The notes beneath the pieces are model-generated. The model did no database searches, was not told the origin of the DNA, and saw nothing but the letters and a program-made list of their open reading frames with translations. Below are positions 17,163-23,097 of a DNA stretch of 23,097 nt, one piece after another. Origin of the DNA: a virus; the IMG/VR virus record IMGVR_UViG_3300042691_048924, positions 1-23,097 of that record. One strand, 5' to 3'. Position 1 is the first letter of the stretch. The number at the start of each line of letters is the position of its first letter. Position numbers and translations under genes: made by a program.

Positions 17163-20100
17163 TTAGATGTTTTCGAATGAAGCGCCTGTCGGAGTTATGT
17201 AGAATGTAATATCTATAAATTCTAACGCTCTTGTAGGTTTAATATAAATCGAACCAACAAGTCTGTTATTATCCAAGTCTTCAGGTGTATTTCTAACAGT
17301 TACTCTGAAATCATAAAGACCTCTATCTCTTCTGATTGAATCCAATATAGGATTAACGGCATCCAAGAATTGTTGTCTTACTATATCGTCGTTTTGTTCG
17401 AACAGTAATCTCACGGAAACCGCAGAAATCAACTTACGTGCTTGTAATAACAATCTTCTTACGTTAATTCTATCAAGTGCCGACTGTGCGATTTGTAAAG
17501 TTTTATTACCCCAAATTACAGTTCCAACATCAGAGAAAGTTGCGATTGGATTAATTCTTCCTTCGTAAAGAACGTCTCTGTCTTCTTGAGAAAGTTTTCT
17601 TCTTGCTTTAACACCATTAACAAGACCTCTTGTATAACCCGCAGTTGCGAACCAAGGGAATGCGATGTTGTCAGTAAGTGCTAAGTTTCTTGTTACTTCC
17701 GCAGTTGGTGGAATGTAAAGTTGTGTATTATTAACAGTATCTCTCGTTAAAATCCAAGGATAGTATGTAGCAGTATAATTAGAGTCAATACCAGTATCAT
17801 TTAGATTATCAACCGCCGATTGTGGGAAAATAGCGTCTTCCGAACTCGAGGAAGTTGCCACAAACATGTTAAAGTCAGGTGTTGTAGTAATGTAAATAGA
17901 ATCCGCTCTGTCAATTTCTGCAATATTAATTGCCTCATTAACAAGTAACAAATTGTTTACATAATCAATACCAGGTGTTACAAATACGTTGATGTTAACC
18001 GCTTCAGGATTTGCCATAGTTCTCATACCTAACAAATAAGCATAGTAGTCAGAACTTGCAAAATCTACTGTGTTTTGGTCTACAGTGATTGGTTTAAACA
18101 TACCAGCACCTGTCGCATTTGGATATCTCAATGATGGACACGCACCCCTTTTATAACCCGTACCACCAAGTATAAATCTATCGGTATTAGTTCTTGATTC
18201 ACGGTATATATCCCATCCGTCAAATCCACCCGCAGGTGCTACTGTGAATTTTCTAGCAAATGTTCTAAAATATGGATTTTCTTGGTCGGTTGGTTCGGAT
18301 TGGAATGTTCCATCACCTACGTAGAATTCAGGTGTTCCGCTTGTTACGTAGTTTGAAGAAATTGTAATAGCACTTGCCATAATATCCATATGGAAACCTC
18401 TAGTCTTGTAATTCCAAGTTGGGAAATCTTCAACAGTACAAAGTGAACCATCGTTTTGACCTCCTTTGTAATCAAGGAAAGTCGTGTCAATACCTACTTT
18501 ATCAGAGACACCCAAAAATGTTCTTCTTACATTATCCCCGTTGGATGTTAATGAATAACCAGCACCTACAGGGGTGTTGAAAGGTGGTTCAAATATTGTT
18601 TCTCCAGGAATGTTGTATTTTGTTTTATAAATTAAGAATGGAGACTTTGTGTACGTTGTACCACTATACTCTCTTGTTGTGTATCCTTCGAAACCACAAG
18701 GTAGAGCATCGGTTGGAGCATCGAGATTAACCTCAATCATCACAAATTTTGATATCAGAGCATATTCCCCATCCGAAGAACCAATTCTCTTAGCGATAAA
18801 ATTATTTAAATTAGGGTTCATAGAACACTGTGAATATTTTTCTATCACCACTGGGTTTTGGTCAGTATCGTAAAAATCTCTAACTAATACATCGAAAGTG
18901 TTATTAACATAAGACATATTTGCAAATGAAACTTTAACTTCTCTATTAGCTGAATTACCATCTGAAATGGTATACAACTTAAATAGTCTGTAAACAGTAT
19001 TACCTCGTACTTCTGAAACTATCCAAGGTGTTTCAGGTGTTTGATACTTTTCTAAGTAATTTCCTATCGAAATAGTTGATAAACTTCTAGCGGAATTTAA
19101 TTCTATCAAATCACAACTTAGTCCTCTGATATAACCTTTATTATATGAATGGTAAAGTAAGTTTGAGTATTCTTCTTCTACAAATAAAGGAACTTCAGAT
19201 TTTGGTTTGTCAAAGTTACTCACACCAAATACTTTAGATAAGTTATTTGTTGCTGAGGTACTTAAAGAAGTTTCAAAATCAAAAGTTGAGTTGTTTCTAG
19301 TCAATCCCGATATTTTAAATGTTGAAAATGGATTTGCGGTTACTGCTGAGTAATTTCCTGTACAAACCATTGACACCTGAGAAAGTCCAGTAACTTCATA
19401 AACAGGACCATTATCACCTACATATGTTGCCAAACCTCTTGACCTCAATGTTGCTACAATTAAATTGTCATAACTAGTAAATGAAGTACCTGTGAAGTAT
19501 TGTATGTTGAAGTCGATTGTACCAGCAAAATAAGATATGTAATCTCCTATTGCTTGTGCTGGTGTTTGGTTGACGTAAATAGAATATCCGTTGTAAGACC
19601 CATTAGTATTAGAGAAGTTTGCATAATACCAAGTGTCATTTTCTGAACTACTTAAAGTATTTGCAGAAAGTGAAATTGCATCAACACTGAAAACATTAGT
19701 TTCTGCAGTAAAAGATGAAAGTGTGTTGTATGTAGCACTAGGTATTGACCCCCAATAACTGATGTAATCCAAATCCACCGCAGAACCAGCTCCATTGTCT
19801 ATCTCATATTGAATGAGATTTTGTAAAAAGTCTGTTATATCTTGTCTCAAAGTAGATGTCGAACCATCAGCCTTTGTGTACACAACATCCAAATTGTTGT
19901 CAATTTCAGCAATACCTGTGTTATCCCATTGGTATGTGAAGTCAGCTGCCTCTGTTAAATTAAGAGTGTCCCCTACAGCACTGAAAACTACCGCAGGTTG
20001 ATTGTTAGTGGAAGTAGCCCCAATTGTTGCAGGGTCAACGTTTGCGATGGTTTTGATTGACCATGATGGTCCCGCATCATATCCTGAAAGACCAAGGACT

Positions 20101-20381
20101 CTTGATACGAATAATTGATTTGATTGTTGTAAATATGCTTTAGCGATATAACTCGCCTCATATTTAGGAATTTGTGTGTTCACAAATTTTTCTGGAGATG
20201 TACCCCCAAAGATTGTTTCGAATTCATCGTAGTTTGCCACAAAAATCGGTTCAAACGCCGGTCCTTTCAGTGTCTCACCTACAATTCCCAACGTTGTTAC
20301 ACCAACGCTTGATGCTACGAAACTTAAATCAACCTCTGATGTGTAAACCCCAGGAGAAACGAAAACTTTAGTGTTTGCCAT
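17163..20381 (-). CDS. Contractile tail sheath protein, gp18-like (1072 aa)
   Basis: The N-terminus has the sheath signature VFVSPGVYTSEVDLS (residues about 6-20), followed by TTLGIVGETLKGPAFEPIFV and FGG. The C-terminal 190 residues are typical sheath: NPIATFSDVGTVIWGNKTL, then INVRRLLLQARKLISAVSVR (about 973-992), RDRGLYDFRVTVRN and a last strand EFIDITFYITPTG. The sheath polymer surrounds the tube and contracts to drive it through the envelope. T4 gp18 is 659 aa, so about 400 extra residues lie in the middle (roughly 100-880). They are rich in Ser, Thr, Asn and Tyr and should be surface-exposed insertion domains. The gene begins the sheath/microprotein/HAD transcript, and its leader resembles the tube leader. 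It is transcribed away from the plus-strand RHH gene across a 121-nt intergenic region. Confidence 0.9.
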   Translation of the reverse strand: MANTKVFVSPGVYTSEVDLSFVASSVGVTTLGIVGETLKGPAFEPIFVANYDEFETIFGGTSPEKFVNTQIPKYEASYIAKAYLQQSNQLFVSRVLGLSGYDAGPSWSIKTIANVDPATIGATSTNNQPAVVFSAVGDTLNLTEAADFTYQWDNTGIAEIDNNLDVVYTKADGSTSTLRQDITDFLQNLIQYEIDNGAGSAVDLDYISYWGSIPSATYNTLSSFTAETNVFSVDAISLSANTLSSSENDTWYYANFSNTNGSYNGYSIYVNQTPAQAIGDYISYFAGTIDFNIQYFTGTSFTSYDNLIVATLRSRGLATYVGDNGPVYEVTGLSQVSMVCTGNYSAVTANPFSTFKISGLTRNNSTFDFETSLSTSATNNLSKVFGVSNFDKPKSEVPLFVEEEYSNLLYHSYNKGYIRGLSCDLIELNSARSLSTISIGNYLEKYQTPETPWIVSEVRGNTVYRLFKLYTISDGNSANREVKVSFANMSYVNNTFDVLVRDFYDTDQNPVVIEKYSQCSMNPNLNNFIAKRIGSSDGEYALISKFVMIEVNLDAPTDALPCGFEGYTTREYSGTTYTKSPFLIYKTKYNIPGETIFEPPFNTPVGAGYSLTSNGDNVRRTFLGVSDKVGIDTTFLDYKGGQNDGSLCTVEDFPTWNYKTRGFHMDIMASAITISSNYVTSGTPEFYVGDGTFQSEPTDQENPYFRTFARKFTVAPAGGFDGWDIYRESRTNTDRFILGGTGYKRGACPSLRYPNATGAGMFKPITVDQNTVDFASSDYYAYLLGMRTMANPEAVNINVFVTPGIDYVNNLLLVNEAINIAEIDRADSIYITTTPDFNMFVATSSSSEDAIFPQSAVDNLNDTGIDSNYTATYYPWILTRDTVNNTQLYIPPTAEVTRNLALTDNIAFPWFATAGYTRGLVNGVKARRKLSQEDRDVLYEGRINPIATFSDVGTVIWGNKTLQIAQSALDRINVRRLLLQARKLISAVSVRLLFEQNDDIVRQQFLDAVNPILDSIRRDRGLYDFRVTVRNTPEDLDNNRLVGSIYIKPTRALEFIDITFYITPTGASFENI

Positions 20382-20416
20382 TTTTTTAAGTTTTTTATTA
20401 GATTTATTATTTTCTC

Positions 20417-20427
20417 AATAAATATTA
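20417..20427 (-). promoter_or_regulatory. Candidate phage promoter motif (TATTTAT) before the sheath gene
   Basis: The minus strand reads TAATATTTATT, ending 35 nt before ATG at 20381. The following leader ends with AAAAAACTTAAA before the start, matching the tube leader. It is divergent from the plus-strand copy at 20458-20468 with about 30 nt between them. Confidence 0.4.
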
Positions 20428-20457
20428 GTTCAAAAACCAAAAACTTTACTTGTTTCA

Positions 20458-20468
20458 AAATATTTATA
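20458..20468 (+). promoter_or_regulatory. Candidate promoter motif (TATTTAT) and palindrome before the RHH gene
   Basis: The plus strand reads AAATATTTATA, ending 34 nt before ATG at 20503. It overlaps the perfect 10-bp palindrome ATTTATAAAT at 20462-20471, a possible operator for the RHH-like protein encoded just downstream. The plus-strand orientation here is informative because the motif then points the same way as its gene. Confidence 0.35.
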
Positions 20469-20502
20469 AATTAGGTAGATTATTTTCTGCCTTTATTATC
20501 TT

Positions 20503-20667
20503 ATGGATTCTAACAATGCAGACGTAAAAAATTTGAAGATTTCAAAGGAGGTTCATGATATTTTGAAGAAATATTGCGATAAACGAGGGATAAAAATTTA
20601 TCGTTTTTTGGAGAGTATTATTCGTGAAAAGTGTGAAGACAAAAAAGACGTGTATGGTGAGAAATAA
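20503..20667 (+). CDS. Ribbon-helix-helix-like small DNA-binding protein (54 aa)
   Basis: The 54-residue frame starts at ATG 20503 and ends at TAA 20667. Residues 10-17 (NLKISKEV) look like the beta-strand of a CopG/Arc-type ribbon-helix-helix protein, followed by helix 1 (HDILKKYCDKRG, 18-29), the turn, and helix 2 (YRFLESIIREKC, 33-44). Such proteins dimerise and bind DNA operators through the paired strands, usually as repressors. It is the first gene of the plus-strand island, 9 nt before the secreted-protein gene and divergent from the sheath gene. It could therefore repress its own promoter, the neighbouring sheath promoter or both. The charged C-terminus (EDKKD) is short. The assignment rests on pattern only. 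Confidence 0.6.
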   Translation: MDSNNADVKNLKISKEVHDILKKYCDKRGIKIYRFLESIIREKCEDKKDVYGEK

Positions 20668-20676
20668 ATAATAAAT

Positions 20677-22041
20677 ATGAATTCAATTAAATACATATTC
20701 TTATTTTGTATCACTTTAATTAGCCTCAATATTTTTGGTCAGGGTTCTAATACTTGTTTAGGAGCCGCCGCCAATCAAGTCACTTTACCTTTTTTCACAA
20801 ACAACCAATCAACCTGTGGTGATTTGAATGATTATTCGGGTTTAAATGCATGTGCAACAACAACAAGTGGTAATTATTATGGTGGTCAAGACTGGTTATA
20901 TAGTTTTACACCCTTACAGGATGGTCTAATTACAATTACATTAAATGATATAATACCAGCAAATAACGCATTTCCATCTTTATCTCTTTTAACATCTTGT
21001 CCTGGAACCGCGGGGGCTTGTTTGGGATTTGTATTATGTAACCAAAATCAAGGTGGTGGTACATTGGTAAGACAAGTTCAGGAGGGTCAAACATACTATG
21101 TGTTAGTAGATGGTTTTACTTGGTCCAACTTTTTTGCTAATTGTTTTCAATTTGATTTGACCATAAATTTTACTCCTGTAATTGTTCAACCCGCTTGCAC
21201 AAATATCAATTTTAATACAGGAAATTTTAATGGGTGGTATGGAACTACAGGGTTATCAACTATGTCACCTACAGGTTCACAAACTCCAAATTATAATTCT
21301 AATTCTATTGGTATTGTTAATGGTAGACACACTATTATGACAGGTGGAAACGACCCATGTGGTGGATTCCCAAGAGTTGACCCACTTGGTGGCCCTCGTT
21401 CGGTAAGGTTAGGTAACAATAATGTTAATTCTGAAGCAGAACAATTAACTCAAACATTTATGGTGACCTCAACGAATAACAGTTTTACATATAGATATGC
21501 AGTTGTTTTTGAGGACCCTGGTCATAACTCAAATGAACAACCTTTTTTTAGAGCCGTATTGCGAGACCAAAACGGAAATGTTATACCATGTTCAGAATTT
21601 GTTGTTTCAGCGGCTGGAAATTTACCAGGTTTTTTCAACTCACCAACTTGTACAGGTGTTGTGTATAAGCCTTGGAGTTCGGTAAATGTTGATTTAACAA
21701 ATTATATCGGACAATCGGTAACTGCCGAATTTACAACAGGGGATTGTAGTCAGGGAGCTCACTATGGATATGCTTATATAGACGCCGAATGTTCACCATC
21801 GGTTTTACAACTATTACCCGACACTATATGTGAAGGTCAAAGTACAACTTTGACAGCACCACCTGGATATCAGTCATATCAGTGGTTACCTGGAGGACAA
21901 ACCACACAATCTATCACAGTATCACCATCGACAACTACAAACTATCAATTGAATTTGGTTGCCTTTAACGGATGTGTCAGTTCGGTACAAGTTCCAATAA
22001 CAGTAACACCTTATCCTGTGGTTTCAGTTTTTACGAATTAA
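20677..22041 (+). CDS. Secreted Bacteroidota-type adhesin-like cargo protein (454 aa), lacking the type IX sorting domain
   Basis: Residues 1-22 are a signal peptide: a short basic start, a hydrophobic core IFLFCITLISLNIF, and cleavage near GQ, as is common in flavobacteria. Residues about 24-168 form a Cys-rich beta domain with GGQDWLYSFTPLQDGLITIT and GQTYYVLVDG, known from surface proteins associated with gliding motility. Residues about 174-374 resemble an adhesin jelly-roll/MAM-like domain (FNTGNFNGW, SVRLGN, YGYAYIDAECSP). Residues about 378-446 are one Ig/PKD-like repeat (ICEGQSTTLTAP, YQWLPGG, SITVSPSTTTNYQL). Fifteen cysteines follow the signal, suggesting disulfides outside the cytoplasm. 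Host relatives usually continue with more repeats and a C-terminal type IX sorting domain; this one stops after the first repeat. It overlaps the end of the convergent gp15-like gene by 11 bp. Role in phage is unknown. Confidence 0.85.
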   Translation: MNSIKYIFLFCITLISLNIFGQGSNTCLGAAANQVTLPFFTNNQSTCGDLNDYSGLNACATTTSGNYYGGQDWLYSFTPLQDGLITITLNDIIPANNAFPSLSLLTSCPGTAGACLGFVLCNQNQGGGTLVRQVQEGQTYYVLVDGFTWSNFFANCFQFDLTINFTPVIVQPACTNINFNTGNFNGWYGTTGLSTMSPTGSQTPNYNSNSIGIVNGRHTIMTGGNDPCGGFPRVDPLGGPRSVRLGNNNVNSEAEQLTQTFMVTSTNNSFTYRYAVVFEDPGHNSNEQPFFRAVLRDQNGNVIPCSEFVVSAAGNLPGFFNSPTCTGVVYKPWSSVNVDLTNYIGQSVTAEFTTGDCSQGAHYGYAYIDAECSPSVLQLLPDTICEGQSTTLTAPPGYQSYQWLPGGQTTQSITVSPSTTTNYQLNLVAFNGCVSSVQVPITVTPYPVVSVFTN

Positions 22042-23074
22042 AAAAAGATTCAAATATTATTTTGGATTCCAAAGTATTATCGTTTTTAGTTACAATAAAT
22101 TTTAAAGTGTCATTCGTACTCACTTCTATAGTTGTCAAATCGGAACCGTAAAAGTCATTATTAATATAAACATCAAAAGAGGTCACATTGACTGTATTTA
22201 GTAATGATAAATTATCTGATAAGTTAAATGTTTTTGACACCTCTGTTGTTCCTGATGGGAAAACTAGTTCGATTTGTTTTAATTCTACAGGTTCATTTGG
22301 TCCTTTTGTTTTTTTAGTGATTAGTCTACCGTCGGCTTCAAACACTTGAACCACTCTATTGATTGCAGGACTAACGGTAAACTCTTCTTCGTCTATCAAG
22401 AATCCCAACATTATGAACTCATAACTCTGAACATAATATTTTCTTTTGTCTAAGTCCATAACTGATTCATCACTGATATTATTCCATATGATAGGAATGT
22501 AATGTCCCTTTACTACCGTATAGGCTTGTCTTGATGCAAATTTTCCAAGTACCACTTGATTAAATCTATTTAATTCTCTCATTCTATTACACACAATTTT
22601 TACTTGATATGTAATATCGACAGGAATTGGTTGAGGTATTTTGTATACATCCGCACCTAATTTTTTTCCATCCCATGTTGGTACTGTTGCGTAAAAATAT
22701 TGTTTTCTATTTGGTATGTTATAAAGTGTAGCAGGATTTGTTCCAAACTTAACTTCAGGGGTTCTTATAGTTGTAATAAATGGTGGTTTGACATTGAAAT
22801 CCAAATCCACAAAATTCCATGTTTCTGTAAATTGTGCCCAACTCTGTGTTGTTATTATTATATCTACTGTTGGTACTGTCATACCTTCAACACTTAATTC
22901 CAAATCATTTTTTACGAAATCCAAAAATCCCCTATCTAAATCCGCATGTAATATAGATTTAGGTAGAAATGTCCCATCTTGATTGATTTTTTCCAACAAC
23001 TCTTCTCTTCTTGGAAATAGAGTTTTCGGATAATTAAGTGGTATGTGTTTTTTTATCTTTTTTGGAAATCCCAT
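22031..23074 (-). CDS. gp15-like tail sheath stabiliser/completion candidate (347 aa)
   Basis: The N-terminal 40 residues are basic and polar (KKIKKHIPLNYPKTLFPRRE). A conserved block at about residues 148-245 reads IPVDITYQVKIVCNRMREL, NRFNQVVLGKF, a GHYIPIIWN strand, KRKYYVQSYEFIMLGFLID and SPAINRVVQVFE. This matches the pattern I know from T4 gp15-type proteins, which cap the tail and stabilise the sheath before head joining. T4 gp15 is about 272 aa, so a C-terminal extension of about 100 beta-rich residues (SGTTEVSKTFNLSDN, DVYINNDFYG) is extra. Upstream in T4-like order it would precede the sheath, and here it does except for the intervening plus-strand island. The frame stays open for seven codons upstream of ATG 23074 to the window edge, so an earlier start cannot be excluded. 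In another frame a short open end (NEFRGL then TAA at 23076) may be the previous gene. Confidence 0.6.
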   Translation of the reverse strand: MGFPKKIKKHIPLNYPKTLFPRREELLEKINQDGTFLPKSILHADLDRGFLDFVKNDLELSVEGMTVPTVDIIITTQSWAQFTETWNFVDLDFNVKPPFITTIRTPEVKFGTNPATLYNIPNRKQYFYATVPTWDGKKLGADVYKIPQPIPVDITYQVKIVCNRMRELNRFNQVVLGKFASRQAYTVVKGHYIPIIWNNISDESVMDLDKRKYYVQSYEFIMLGFLIDEEEFTVSPAINRVVQVFEADGRLITKKTKGPNEPVELKQIELVFPSGTTEVSKTFNLSDNLSLLNTVNVTSFDVYINNDFYGSDLTTIEVSTNDTLKFIVTKNDNTLESKIIFESFFNS

Positions 23075-23097
23075 CTTATAATCCTCTAAATTCGTTA

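Noticed and set aside
7140-20381. The cluster as an extracellular contractile injection system or type VI-like system rather than a phage
   Set aside because: A gp26-like protein, a gp15-like completion protein, a long tape measure and a 1072-aa sheath fit a phage tail better, and no AAA+ ATPase or toxin cargo is visible. A prophage or tailocin cannot be excluded because head genes are outside the window.
22020-22075. Bidirectional terminator between the convergent adhesin and gp15-like genes
   Set aside because: Only A and T runs are present; I could not find a GC-containing stem.

Overview
The window is about 23 kb of AT-rich DNA from the late structural region of a contractile-tailed (myovirus-type) phage or prophage. 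The host is probably a member of the Bacteroidota. Reasons: the start sites I checked lack clear Shine-Dalgarno sequences and have A-rich leaders; the one secreted protein has a flavobacterial-style signal peptide ending FGQ and the domain style of Bacteroidota surface adhesins; and the baseplate, sheath, tube and tape-measure proteins are recognisable but much longer than their T4 counterparts. No tRNA, rRNA, CRISPR array, insertion sequence or integrase is visible.

Nearly all genes are on the minus strand, so the tail module reads from right to left. In order: a gp15-like sheath-stabiliser candidate (347 aa); a two-gene island on the plus strand; the tail sheath (1072 aa); a 36-aa microprotein; a HAD-superfamily hydrolase; the tail tube (162 aa); a strong hairpin terminator; a T4 gp26-like baseplate/tail-assembly protein (252 aa) with an ATG-less overlapping +1-frame extension; the tape measure protein (820 aa); a 1545-aa baseplate protein with an embedded OmpA-like domain; a 107-aa gp53/LysM-like wedge protein; a 2164-aa hub-type protein; a 75-aa unknown; and the start of a Pro/Ala-rich protein that runs off the left edge. 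Overlaps of 1 to 11 nt tie several neighbours together (1545/107/2164, the 75-aa gene with the partial gene, microprotein/HAD).

The plus-strand island (about 20.46-22.04 kb) is the clearest accessory element. It encodes a 54-aa ribbon-helix-helix-like protein and, 9 nt later, a 454-aa Cys-rich exported protein. That protein resembles the front part of a Bacteroidota adhesin without the usual long repeats or C-terminal type IX sorting domain. The island sits between sheath-related genes and converges on the gp15-like gene with overlapping stop ends. It looks like a cargo (moron) cassette.

Two non-coding signals recur. The sense-strand heptamer TATTTAT lies upstream of every gene that follows a real gap (seven cases, both strands), either 13-17 or 34-37 nt before the start codon, which makes it a candidate phage promoter element. 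The sheath and tube genes also share closely similar leaders. The best candidate for unusual gene expression is a +1 ribosomal frameshift at TTT TTT CGG near the end of the gp26-like gene.
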